DNA from: UBA2336 sp964404445
GTDB taxonomy: Bacteria; Bacteroidota; Bacteroidia; Cytophagales; Cyclobacteriaceae
NCBI GenBank assembly: GCA_964404445.1
Contig: CAYOJW010000003.1
Location: 434,001 to 498,000 of the forward strand
Reading direction: 5' to 3'
Length of the DNA stretch: 64,000 bases
Shown here: positions 44,602-52,594 of the stretch, in pieces
Numbering within the stretch: position 1 is the stretch's first letter
Layout of the letters: every line of letters begins with the position of its first letter
The notes under the pieces: model-generated
Seen by the model: the letters and a program-made list of their open reading frames with translations, nothing else
Databases searched by the model: none
What the model was told of the DNA's origin: nothing
Program-made: the position numbers and the translations under genes

Positions 44602-45636
44602 TTACAGTTTAATAAGCGTAACTGTGTCGCCATTCAAATCGGGTGCTTGCGGAGTTGGATCATCTCTTCGTGGGCCTTTTGCTTTGTTGGTTACATACGC
44701 TTCACCTGTTTTCTGATTGATCACTACGGTGTTCGGAAACGTGCCTGTGTTTAAGGTAGCCACTACGGCATATTTCTTCGCATCGATTACCGTAACCGTA
44801 CCTGCGGTGCGGTTGGCTACATAGATCAATTCTTTTTTGGCATTGAACGTTACGCCTAATGCACCTTCGCCTGTTTTTATTGACTGAATGAATTTACCGG
44901 TTGATGCCTGCAACACCGTAATGTCAGCCGACTTTTGATTGGCTACAAACAATCGGTCACTTTTTGCATCGAACACAATGTTGGTTGAACCTTCTCCGCC
45001 CGATGCAAATGTTCTTACCACGGCTTTCGTAGCCAGATCAATCACGGCAACTTCATTGGTACCCATGTTGGTAACATAGATTTGTTTTTTCTTTTTATCG
45101 AGTGCCATACCTGTTGTAGTCTTACCCGTATTTTCGATCAGGTGGCTGAAGGTATTGGTCTTGCCATCAATTACCCAAATACTGCTGGGGTCGCCCACAT
45201 CCGACACATAAATGGTGTTGGTATCTTCATCTACAATCAGTTCGCGCGTGTGCGATTTTTCTTTTCCGTGTTTGATGGTTGCTAATACTTTTCCGGTTTT
45301 CAGATCAACAGCGCTTACCGAGTTGGTACGTGTGTTTGAGGTGTAAAGTGTTTGTGTTTTCTGGTTGATGATTACGCCAAACGGAGGTGTATCGTTCAGG
45401 TTAAAGCTATCGACTTTTGCGAGTGTTTGCGGATCGAGCTTAAAAATATATCCGCCTGGTTCAGTCCGCGATCCGGTTGACGCTACATATACATGGTTAT
45501 CTTTTTCGCTCACGGCCAGCTCGTACAATCCAGGCGCTATGCGTTCGGATTTTACAATGCTTTGTGCGGTAGCCATGCCTCCGGCCAATACCATAGCCGA
45601 AAGGGTTAATGCTGTTTTTTGTTTTATGCTTATCAT
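44602..45636 (-). CDS. YncE-like YVTN beta-propeller protein
   Basis: A signal peptide (ending MATAQS) is followed by about seven repeats of the YVTN type, for example 'VYVASTGS', 'IYVSDVGDPSSIWVIDG', 'IYVTNMGTNEVAVIDLATK', 'LFVANQKSADITVLQASTG' and 'IYVANRTAGTVTVIDAKKY'. Length 344 aa suits a seven-bladed propeller. E. coli YncE is co-regulated with a TonB receptor under iron limitation, which fits the gene's place inside a metallophore-uptake cluster; a periplasmic binding or sensing job is inferred. Confidence 0.87.
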   Translation of the reverse strand: MISIKQKTALTLSAMVLAGGMATAQSIVKSERIAPGLYELAVSEKDNHVYVASTGSRTEPGGYIFKLDPQTLAKVDSFNLNDTPPFGVIINQKTQTLYTSNTRTNSVSAVDLKTGKVLATIKHGKEKSHTRELIVDEDTNTIYVSDVGDPSSIWVIDGKTNTFSHLIENTGKTTTGMALDKKKKQIYVTNMGTNEVAVIDLATKAVVRTFASGGEGSTNIVFDAKSDRLFVANQKSADITVLQASTGKFIQSIKTGEGALGVTFNAKKELIYVANRTAGTVTVIDAKKYAVVATLNTGTFPNTVVINQKTGEAYVTNKAKGPRRDDPTPQAPDLNGDTVTLIKL

Positions 45637-45669
45637 AATAGTTAAAAGTTATCGGTTAAAAGTTGTTTG

Positions 45670-46833
45670 TTATAAATCTTTGGTGAGCCATTCGTAAAAA
45701 GCGGGGAAGGCAATGCGCCAGTGCCATGCTCCGTGTCGGCCGCCCGGTGTGATCGTTTTTTTTATCTGCGGATTAAAATTTTTCTGTAACACTGCCGTAG
45801 CCGCATTTACATCCACGTGCATTTGTACAAATCCACCTGTTGGCTTTGCGCGGTTTTCGTTATCGCCTGCGTAGAAATAATATCGCTGCTTTTGAATTGA
45901 TTTTTTCTTACGCACATCATTCAGTTGTTTGTAAATGTTTTCGTGGTCGAGCCAGATGGATGGGGATAATACACCCAACGAACCAAATACATCAGGGTAG
46001 AGAAGTCCTCCGTAGAAAGTAATCAGTCCGCCCATCGAGCTACCGGCCAAAAACGTGTGGCGTTTATCAGAAAGTGTACGATACTGCTTGTCGATATGCG
46101 GTTTTAATGTGGAAACAATAAAATCAAGATACTTCTCACCATCGGCTTTTGCCTGATCGGGATTGGTGTTCACAAAATATTCTTCAATCCTGATCTTCTT
46201 ATCCGGATCGTGATCAATGCCTACCACAATACATTTTTTAGGTAAAGCATCAATCACTTCATCCACACCCCATTCTAACGGGCCGATCCGGCCTTCGGAA
46301 GTTGCCTCATCAAACAAATCCTGCCCATCGTGCATGTACAGCACCGGGTATTTTTTATTTGATGTTTTATAATCTGCCGGAAGGTAAATCCATACCCTGC
46401 GGTAGCGGTTAAGCTGCGGAATAAAAAAAGCCGTGTCCATCACGTGTACTTGTGCCGAAGCGGTAGAAGCAGGAAAATCATCGCGCCATCCTTCAATCAC
46501 ACAAGTAATGGTTGTGTCTTTAGTAATAACAGCGCTGCGCGGGGCTACTAATCTTCCTTCTTTTGTGCTTTCTAATGTTTGCCAGCTTCCCCGGTTGAAT
46601 TTGTATTCCAATAAAAAACTGTCGCGCACATTTTTGATTTGAATACGATAGCTCTTATCGGCCAACATTTGCATGGTTGGTTCGGCCACACTCCATCGGT
46701 TGTAACTTCCGGTGATAAAAAACGCTTCTTCCTGATGGGCAACAGGCCGGCCGGTTACCTCAATGGTAACGGTGTGTTGCGCAAACAAGCTTACGGGAAC
46801 TGCAACAAGTACAATTAGGAAGAAGTGGTTCAT
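45670..46833 (-). CDS. Alpha/beta-hydrolase esterase (Fes/esterase-D-like) with N-terminal Ig-like domain
   Basis: A signal peptide precedes an N-terminal beta-sandwich ('VTIEVTGRPVAHQEEAFFITGSY', about residues 22-115, similar in outline to a CBM48/Ig fold) and then the putative-esterase domain with 'RRVWIYLPADYKTS', 'VLYMHDGQDLFDEATS', nucleophile Ser in 'FLAGSSMGGLITFYGG', and the His in 'PGGRHGAWHWR'. This order is that of the enterochelin esterase-type hydrolases. Within the cluster it could hydrolyse a catecholate siderophore to free iron in the periplasm. Close carbohydrate esterases share the fold, so the substrate is unproven. Confidence 0.85.
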   Translation of the reverse strand: MNHFFLIVLVAVPVSLFAQHTVTIEVTGRPVAHQEEAFFITGSYNRWSVAEPTMQMLADKSYRIQIKNVRDSFLLEYKFNRGSWQTLESTKEGRLVAPRSAVITKDTTITCVIEGWRDDFPASTASAQVHVMDTAFFIPQLNRYRRVWIYLPADYKTSNKKYPVLYMHDGQDLFDEATSEGRIGPLEWGVDEVIDALPKKCIVVGIDHDPDKKIRIEEYFVNTNPDQAKADGEKYLDFIVSTLKPHIDKQYRTLSDKRHTFLAGSSMGGLITFYGGLLYPDVFGSLGVLSPSIWLDHENIYKQLNDVRKKKSIQKQRYYFYAGDNENRAKPTGGFVQMHVDVNAATAVLQKNFNPQIKKTITPGGRHGAWHWRIAFPAFYEWLTKDL

Positions 46834-46882
46834 TTTATTTAATCAGTTTTAGTGTTATCTGCAAGAAATTGTATCTCGATTC

Positions 46883-46955
46883 AAAAAGTAGGCAGTATGC
46901 AATCGGCAGTAAGCAGGCGCATTGCCTACTGCTTACCGCCAACTGCCTGCTTTTT
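46883..46955. repeat. Inverted repeat built on GGCAGTA units
   Basis: The arms AAAAAGTAGGCAGT and ACTGCCTGCTTTTT are nearly complementary; the interior has several copies of the GGCAGTA/TACTGCC type (ATGCAATCGGCAGTAAGC, GCCTACTGCTTACCGCC). Such GGCAGT-based tandem/inverted units are, from memory, common in Bacteroidota intergenic DNA. It lies between the DUF4374 gene and the esterase gene, and could act as a terminator or attenuator after the receptor transcript. Confidence 0.6.
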
Positions 46956-47009
46956 ATTTGAGAGCATTCCTGTCTGATTTACATCGTGTATTCACTAACA
47001 AACTATTAA

Positions 47010-48281
47010 TTAATCAGGTAAAGTGATTTTATAGAATCCGGAAACCGAACCGCCTGCTGTTACATTAAAGAGTTGTGTAGCTACGGTGCCGTTCAATTCA
47101 TAATAGCCGTTGGTGGCTTCTGTGTTGGTAGAGCCGCGCAACAGTATCTTGCCATCAATTTCAACAACAGCCTTTGCTGCACCCGGGTTCGTACCAGCCG
47201 GAATGCCCGTGATTTCTGTGAAAACTTTGGTAGCTACATCTACGGAATAAAACTTCCAGATATCCGCAGTATTAATGTTTCCTGCTGCACCGCCTGTCAG
47301 TTCTTCGGTGTTTACAACCAGTATCAGTTTTCCGTCCTTTGCAAATACGCCAACAAACTTACCTTTATCGGTTTCATTATAATCTGTAAAATTCAGTTCC
47401 CAACCTTGATCTACTGCTGTGCTATTAGCGCGAATGCGTGCAATTTTTGATTTGATGCCCAATGCCGAACGTCCCTGGCACACCACGTACAAATCGCCAT
47501 TGGTATCAAAGTCATACATTTCATTTTCGTTGATGTAGGCAATGCTGCCGGTATCTTCAATTACGGTTGTGCTTTCGTATGTTTCGGTGGCAATGTCAAT
47601 CACCGCGATGTACACATCTTCATAAAAATCATCGAAGAATCCTTTTTGTCCGCCATTGGTTTTAGCGTACGTGATGTTCGCAAACAGCTTTCCGTTTTTA
47701 ACGGCCAAAAATTTCTGACCAATCGCACGGAACAAAATTCCTGCTTCATCGGTTCCGCGCTGATTAACAACCGCAGCAAGATCAATTGAACCGCTGTTCT
47801 GTAATGTAGTCGGATTAAATTTCTGAATAGCCAGCGGGCTGGCGGCATCCCAGTAAAAGCCCTGTGTTTCGTTTACGATTACAAAATTGCCCGAACCAAA
47901 GGTTGACTGATCGGGCAGTATGCTATTATCGACTGTTACCACACCGGTTTCGCTTACCGCGATACGCTCGATGGCTTTACTGTACGCGTCCACATCAAAC
48001 ATTTTAAAAATCCAGTTTTCATACGTTCGCCAGCCACCCATACCGAAACCACCTAATGAAGTGGCCGTAATGTTGGAAATATTGCCGCTGGGGATTTCGT
48101 TAAATGCAGAGATGTAACCAGGCTTGTTTGAATTGGCACGGTCGCTCATGGTTACCAGCACATACTTGGTTGAGCCGGTGGCGATAGGTTCTTTGTCATC
48201 GTCTGAACAGGCAGAGAGGACTGTAACGGCTGCCACACAAAATAACAGTGCGGTGCGCAGAAATATAGTTGGGTATTTCAT
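47010..48281 (-). CDS. DUF4374 family lipoprotein
   Basis: A lipoprotein signal (VTVLSACSDD) starts this 423-aa protein. It is a beta-propeller-like sequence with 'YVLVTMSDRANSNKPGYISA', 'GFGMGGWRTYENWIFKMFD' and repeated short 'GKLILVV', 'GKILLRG' strands, which matches the DUF4374 family of Bacteroidota. These genes often accompany a TonB-dependent receptor for iron complexes, and this one is directly downstream of such a receptor (15-base gap). Function is not known to me; a surface accessory role is inferred. Confidence 0.85.
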   Translation of the reverse strand: MKYPTIFLRTALLFCVAAVTVLSACSDDDKEPIATGSTKYVLVTMSDRANSNKPGYISAFNEIPSGNISNITATSLGGFGMGGWRTYENWIFKMFDVDAYSKAIERIAVSETGVVTVDNSILPDQSTFGSGNFVIVNETQGFYWDAASPLAIQKFNPTTLQNSGSIDLAAVVNQRGTDEAGILFRAIGQKFLAVKNGKLFANITYAKTNGGQKGFFDDFYEDVYIAVIDIATETYESTTVIEDTGSIAYINENEMYDFDTNGDLYVVCQGRSALGIKSKIARIRANSTAVDQGWELNFTDYNETDKGKFVGVFAKDGKLILVVNTEELTGGAAGNINTADIWKFYSVDVATKVFTEITGIPAGTNPGAAKAVVEIDGKILLRGSTNTEATNGYYELNGTVATQLFNVTAGGSVSGFYKITLPD

Positions 48282-48296
48282 AATAGATATAATTGA

Positions 48297-50726
48297 TTAG
48301 AGTTGATAACTGATTTTTAAATGAAAGCTTCTGCCGGCACGCTGTATGCGGTAATAATCATACAGGTCGCTATCGGTAATGTTTTTTATTTCAAAGCCAA
48401 ACGTGTAATGCCTGCCCAAAGGCTGGTATGTAAAACCAGCGCTTATTAAATGCTGATTGGGCACAAGGTTTAACTTGTTAATGCCTGCTGTACCAAACAA
48501 GCCCAGAAAACCATCTGGCTCCATCTCTCTCGGAATATTATCCATGTAGAACTCACGCACAAAGTTGTAATGGATGTATGGCTTTAGCTGATCGTGTTGA
48601 AAAAATACTTTCGGAAAGTTTCCGGATAGCCCAAGGTTGGCAAAGAAGTAAGGTGTGTTGCGCAGGCGTGTTTCGTTTTTCCATTTCTCTTGCGGGCGAT
48701 CAATATCAGCCATGCGTAAACTTTGCCATGTAAAATTTCCGCTCAGGGTGAAGAACCGAAACAGGTTATGTAACATCACATCAGTTTCTAACCCGTAACC
48801 GTTCACGTTATCGAGGTTTACGTAGTGCGCAAAAGGAGGCTGTGTAGGAATGAGGAGTATTAATTTTTTTGTTTTACGGTAAAAACCGTTCGTTTCCAGT
48901 GTGAGATTTTCTTTTGCAAGCCGGTAGCCTGCGTTCACATTCAGGCTGGTTTCGGGCTTGAGCTTAAAGTTGGGTACAACCCATATACCATTGCCAAATA
49001 ATTCGTCCTGTTCGGGTAACCGGTTGGCATATTCAACAGAAACACGAACAGAACTCACATCATTCAGTTGAAACTTTATCGCATCGCCTATACCAAAACT
49101 GTTTCCGGTATGCACAATCTCATCTTCCAAATTAGCACCGGCTGCGTCCCATGCATCGGTACCGCGCGAACCGAAACGATAGTATTTACCGATAATGTTG
49201 TTTGTCAGTCGTTCACTAAACAACCGTAACGTCCAGCCTGCACTTACTACTTGTTTTTCATAATACGCAGGTACCGAGAGTACGTCAATGGTTGTATTCA
49301 AAAAACGTGGCCCAAGCGGATCGGAACCCACACGTTTTACCTGCATGTGTACCACATTGAGTTCAAGCTCGTTGTTGTCGTTTACATGATACCGAATGTT
49401 GCTGCGCGAAATGAAGTGATGAAAATTAACGGTTGAATTAGCCGGTTGTGAACTCTCGCCAACGCGGCCGCTCACCCGTGTAAAATTCCCGTACCAATCG
49501 TACGAGCCGCCAGCCGTGTCGATGCGGTTACGCACAATCGTATTGAGCACTAAAAACTGATCGAAATGAAGTTTTTTGTTAAAGGCCGATTTTTTATAGC
49601 GCAGTGTTGGTATCACTGAGCGTTGTTTGCCCATGATTTTTCCGTAAGGGAATGTCATCATGGCCGGGTGCTGCTGTTCGCGTTCTATGGCATACACAGC
49701 CAAACTTATCCGTAATTCATCGGCCCACGCGCTGTTTTGTACTCCGGCAAATGCTTCGGCATAATAACTTTCAAAGCCGTTGTGAAACATGCGCAAATCT
49801 TTTGATACGTTATTTCCCAGACGCACATTCGCGATGTAATCGTTATCCGAGTAATTATAGAATGCTTCGGCACCCACAAACCAACGATCATCTTTAGGCG
49901 CATACGAACCGCGTGCTGACAACCGATGTGTATTAAACGAGGCAATCTCATACGAGGCATCGGCTGCAACACCAGTCGTTTTTTTCGATACCATATTTAC
50001 CGCACCGCCCAACGCATCCGCGCCAAGCGAAACGGGCAACACTCCTTTATAAATTTCGACACGCTCAAGCGCATTCAACGGAACGGTGGCAATGCTGTAA
50101 CCATCGCCTAAGTAATCGAGCGGAATGCCATCTTTAAAATAGCGCACTGCCCGGCCTTGAAATCCATTGATAGATACTTCTGATGAGCTTCCCAATCCTC
50201 CGCTCTGCCGGATGCGCACACCGGCTGTACGGTTCATCAGTTCCGTAAGGGTAGCGGGCTGTACTTCCGCCACTTTCGTATCGACTACAACGGCACGGAT
50301 CATCTGCTCTTTAACTTCCTGTGTTTCACTTTTCCCGGTAATAACAACATCATCAAGCTGCTGAATATTTTCGGTAAGGGTGATGGTTAATGCGGTAGCG
50401 GGAACGGTTACGGTTTGTGTAAATGCCAGGTAATTAAGATGGCTGGCTTGAAGCTCGTACGAACCCGATGCCAGGTTGGCGAAACTGAATACTCCCGAAG
50501 CATTGGTTTGTGTAAACTTTTTACTGGTTGAAGTTGTGAGGGTGAGGGTAATGCCTTCAAGCGGAATATGATTCTCGCTCATTACAGTACCCGATAATGA
50601 ATGAACGGATTGTGCCTGAACATTTCTAACAGGAATATGAAAAAGAGAAACTATACCGAAAGCCCATACCAAAGCATTTTGGTTTTTTCGTATAATAACT
50701 TTTAGCAACCGGTCAACAAACAACAT
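48297..50726 (-). CDS. TonB-dependent outer membrane receptor with CarboxypepD_reg-like N-terminal domain
   Basis: The preferred start (MLFVDRLLKVII...) gives a signal sequence ending near RNVQAQS. Next come a carboxypeptidase-regulatory-like domain (about 40-120), the plug ('EQMIRAVVVDTKVAEVQPATL', 'SEVSINGFQGRAVRYFKDGI', 'VEIYKGVLPVSLGADALGGAVN') and a 22-strand barrel ending in 'AGRSFHLKISYQL'. It is about 809 residues, normal for siderophore receptors. No SusD partner follows, in contrast to nutrient receptors, and the neighbours point to a ferric siderophore. An in-frame ATG at 50834 overlaps a structured leader and is less likely. Confidence 0.92.
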   Translation of the reverse strand: MLFVDRLLKVIIRKNQNALVWAFGIVSLFHIPVRNVQAQSVHSLSGTVMSENHIPLEGITLTLTTSTSKKFTQTNASGVFSFANLASGSYELQASHLNYLAFTQTVTVPATALTITLTENIQQLDDVVITGKSETQEVKEQMIRAVVVDTKVAEVQPATLTELMNRTAGVRIRQSGGLGSSSEVSINGFQGRAVRYFKDGIPLDYLGDGYSIATVPLNALERVEIYKGVLPVSLGADALGGAVNMVSKKTTGVAADASYEIASFNTHRLSARGSYAPKDDRWFVGAEAFYNYSDNDYIANVRLGNNVSKDLRMFHNGFESYYAEAFAGVQNSAWADELRISLAVYAIEREQQHPAMMTFPYGKIMGKQRSVIPTLRYKKSAFNKKLHFDQFLVLNTIVRNRIDTAGGSYDWYGNFTRVSGRVGESSQPANSTVNFHHFISRSNIRYHVNDNNELELNVVHMQVKRVGSDPLGPRFLNTTIDVLSVPAYYEKQVVSAGWTLRLFSERLTNNIIGKYYRFGSRGTDAWDAAGANLEDEIVHTGNSFGIGDAIKFQLNDVSSVRVSVEYANRLPEQDELFGNGIWVVPNFKLKPETSLNVNAGYRLAKENLTLETNGFYRKTKKLILLIPTQPPFAHYVNLDNVNGYGLETDVMLHNLFRFFTLSGNFTWQSLRMADIDRPQEKWKNETRLRNTPYFFANLGLSGNFPKVFFQHDQLKPYIHYNFVREFYMDNIPREMEPDGFLGLFGTAGINKLNLVPNQHLISAGFTYQPLGRHYTFGFEIKNITDSDLYDYYRIQRAGRSFHLKISYQL

Positions 50727-50937
50727 ATTCTCTACTGTACTTGGCGGGTGAACCTCTCTGCTCGCAGAAAAAAGAATTAACCAGAGAGGTTCCCCATAAG
50801 TCTTTCGTGCATTGTGCTTGGAAATCACGGGCAAACCCCGTAATCAAATCACGTACATGAAAGAGGTTTTACTTCCGACTCCGGGTAAACCCGATTGTCG
50901 GCTGCAAATATGTGATAGGAGAAGCGAGGAAACTACA
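50727..50937 (-). promoter_or_regulatory. Structured 5' leader of the TonB receptor
   Basis: The DNA between the palindrome and the start codon has at least three hairpins on the transcribed strand. One pairs GAACCTCTCTG with CAGAGAGGTTC (11 bp, 50750-50760 with 50782-50792). Others are built on CCGAC...GTCGG with an inner CGGGTAAACCCG, and on GATTACGGGG...CCCGTGATT. The last hairpin closes about 23 bases before the ATG. I recognise no known riboswitch; a cobalamin box is absent. The role is unknown: it could be a cis-acting RNA or only a repeat. Confidence 0.45.
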
Positions 50938-50962
50938 ATTATTTAGAATTATTCTAAATAAT
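50938..50962. promoter_or_regulatory. Perfect palindrome, candidate iron-regulator site
   Basis: ATTATTTAGAAT is followed by one T and the exact complement ATTCTAAATAAT, a 12-1-12 inverted repeat. Its AT-rich form with a single central base resembles Fur or DtxR-type boxes, and it precedes a receptor-led metallophore cluster, which would be expected to be iron-regulated. The regulator is inferred; the window contains no Fur gene. Confidence 0.6.
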
Positions 50963-51090
50963 ACCGGATAAAGGAATGGAACTACCGCTAAACGTATAGA
51001 ATATGGTGTTTTTGGTTACCGGAGTTATGAATAAGAGAGCGATAGCTGAGTCGATTTAATTAATGTGGAAAAAGATAACATGGATAAAAT
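50963..51090. other. Gap between regulator site and tRNA terminator, nothing recognised
   Basis: No gene, hairpin of note or promoter could be supported here. It presumably holds the start region for the minus-strand receptor transcript, although no clear TAnnTTTG box on that strand was found. Confidence 0.3.
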
Positions 51091-51128
51091 AAAAAAGGCT
51101 GATGCAATTAATTGCATCAGCCTTTTAA
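51091..51128 (-). terminator. Terminator of the tRNA operon
   Basis: A perfect 17-bp palindromic stem (AAAAGGCTGATGCAATT at 51093-51109 with AATTGCATCAGCCTTTT at 51110-51126) gives a T-run in the minus direction right after tRNA-Pro. The stem is symmetric, so it could also stop + strand transcription. Confidence 0.85.
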
Positions 51129-51131
51129 AAG

Positions 51132-51205
51132 TCGGGGCGGCAGGATTCGAACCTGCGGCCCCCTGGTCCCAAACCAGGTGCGCTACCGGACTGCGCCACG
51201 CCCCG
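51132..51205 (-). tRNA. tRNA-Pro (anticodon TGG)
   Basis: A 74-nt cloverleaf read on the minus strand: acceptor CGGGGCG with CGCCCCG, D-arm with GCGCAGTCCGGTAGCGC, anticodon loop TTTGGGA between CCTGG and CCAGG giving anticodon TGG, and T-arm GGTTCGAATC. The discriminator is A. CCA is not encoded. Confidence 0.97.
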
Positions 51206-51220
51206 AACAATATTTTTAAG

Positions 51221-51294
51221 TGATCCGACAGGGACTCGAACCCCGAACCGTCAGCTTAGAAGGCTGATGCTCTATCCAGTTGAGCTATCGGACC
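51221..51294 (-). tRNA. tRNA-Arg (anticodon TCT)
   Basis: A 74-nt cloverleaf on the minus strand: acceptor GGTCCGA with TCGGATC (one G-T pair), D-arm GCTCAACTGGATAGAGC, anticodon loop CTTCTAA giving TCT, T-arm GGTTCGAGTC and discriminator A. It lies 15 bases upstream of tRNA-Pro in the same transcript. Confidence 0.96.
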
Positions 51295-51383
51295 AATCAC
51301 TTCATGACGAACGGAAATTCGTTATGTCAATCTCTTCAACAAGTCAATTTCCAACGCCACTTCAACACTTTCCCCGCGATAAC

Positions 51384-51473
<90 letters not shown>

Positions 51474-51517
51474 AGTGTTTTAAGCCTAAAATTCCATTTC
51501 CTCCCGGAAAAGGAATG

Positions 51518-51549
51518 CAAATATAAAGGTTGGCGCAAAACTTACGCAA
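51518..51549 (-). promoter_or_regulatory. Promoter of the tRNA-Ser/Arg/Pro operon
   Basis: On the minus strand TATATTTG (51525-51518) is a perfect TAnnTTTG -7 box, and TTG (51549-51547) lies 21 bases upstream as the -33 element. It is 45 bases before the tRNA-Ser 5' end. This matches the Bacteroidota sigma factor consensus. Confidence 0.7.
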
Positions 51550-51578
51550 TACCAACGAAAAATTGTGTGTTTTTTTGA

Positions 51579-51762
51579 TTGGATGACAAGATTGAGGCAC
51601 TTATCCGTAAACATCTTGCTGGCCGTTTAACTAATTCGCTTGTGCGCAATACATTTGAAATTTGGTATATTGTGCCTATAACGTGCTCGCCTAAACACAT
51701 TTCTAATATGGCAGCATACACTTTGGCCTGGTCATTTATTATTTCACTAAAACGTATAGGAT
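51579..51762 (+). other. Intergenic stretch before doxX; possible FecR-like remnant
   Basis: A frame starting with TTG at 51579 reads LDDKIEALIRKHLAGRLTN..., which resembles the first 20 residues of FecR-type anti-sigma proteins, then continues without family features and runs to a stop inside doxX. I treat it as a doubtful remnant. TACATTTG at 51650-51657 matches a -7 box and may be the doxX promoter. Confidence 0.25.
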
Positions 51763-52179
51763 ATGGCAACTAAGATTTTTTCGAACGAGCCTGTTTCTGC
51801 TGATAAAGGGCTCGCTGTTGTACGCCTGATTACAGGCTTGTTAATGGCTTATCACGGTCTGGAAATTTTTAACCGTGAATTGATGGAAGGTTATGTTAAC
51901 TGGGATGTGATTAAAGGGTTGCCCGCACCGAGGTTTATGGTTTATTTGGGTAAGGGGCTTGAGTTAGTCACAGGGCTTTTGCTGGCGGCAGGTGTTTTTA
52001 CTCGATTAACAACACTTGTTATTATGATTAATATGCTGTTCATCTGTTTTTTTGTGGGCGATGGTCAGTTTTACCATGCCGATCAGCTTCCGTTCCTGTT
52101 TGTGTTGCTGGCATTGGTTTTCTTTTTTGCCGGCCCGGGAGCCTGGAGTATCCAAAACAAGCTATCAGGCAGCAAATAA
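51763..52179 (+). CDS. DoxX family membrane protein
   Basis: A 138-aa membrane protein with four helices: 'LAVVRLITGLLMAYHGLEI', then 'GKGLELVTGLLLAAGVFTRLT', 'LVIMINMLFICFFVG' and 'LPFLFVLLALVFFFAGPG'. This arrangement and the Arg-Leu start of helix 1 are those of DoxX proteins, small quinone-related or redox membrane proteins whose exact job is usually unknown. It stands alone between the tRNA operon and the convergent acylase genes. Confidence 0.88.
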   Translation: MATKIFSNEPVSADKGLAVVRLITGLLMAYHGLEIFNRELMEGYVNWDVIKGLPAPRFMVYLGKGLELVTGLLLAAGVFTRLTTLVIMINMLFICFFVGDGQFYHADQLPFLFVLLALVFFFAGPGAWSIQNKLSGSK

Positions 52180-52234
52180 CATCAGCAGCATAGTCGTTAA
52201 GAATAGTTAAGTAAACGACTATGCTTGCCTGAAA

Positions 52235-52594
52235 CTAACGGTAATATCGGTCGTCCCTTCTTTTTTGGGTAGTTCGTAATGCACCTCCGGCCATAGCCGC
52301 AAAGCCGCCTACAAGTCCACCGATTGTTGCAGTAATCACTAACAATAATGTGCTGTTTACCGAAAAAATACGGGCAACACGGTCGGTTAGCGGTGCGGCT
52401 GCCGAAGTATGGATGATCAGCGCATATAAAAACCAAAACAGCGCGATGCCCAGAAAGCCCGCCATAAAGTTTGCACGGGTGGGGACGGCAATTCCTCCAA
52501 TGAATGCCGCAATAGCAATGCTCCACCACGGTAAGAAAAGTTCAAGCACAAAAGCTAATATGCCAATAACGATTAGTTGTATTAAGAATTTCAT
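52235..52594 (-). CDS. Small four-helix membrane protein, unknown
   Basis: From ATG 52594 the protein has 119 residues: hydrophobic segments at 1-20, 22-40, 43-64 and about 85-105, and a basic end (TQKRRDDRYYR). It overlaps the upstream acylase gene stop by four bases (ATGA), so it is translated with it. I do not recognise a family; upstream in-frame ATG 52687 would lie inside the acylase gene and is unlikely. Confidence 0.7.
   Translation of the reverse strand: MKFLIQLIVIGILAFVLELFLPWWSIAIAAFIGGIAVPTRANFMAGFLGIALFWFLYALIIHTSAAAPLTDRVARIFSVNSTLLLVITATIGGLVGGFAAMAGGALRTTQKRRDDRYYR

Noticed and set aside
50727..50937. Cobalamin or TPP riboswitch in the TonB receptor leader
   Set aside because: No conserved boxes of these riboswitches are present; only generic hairpins were found.
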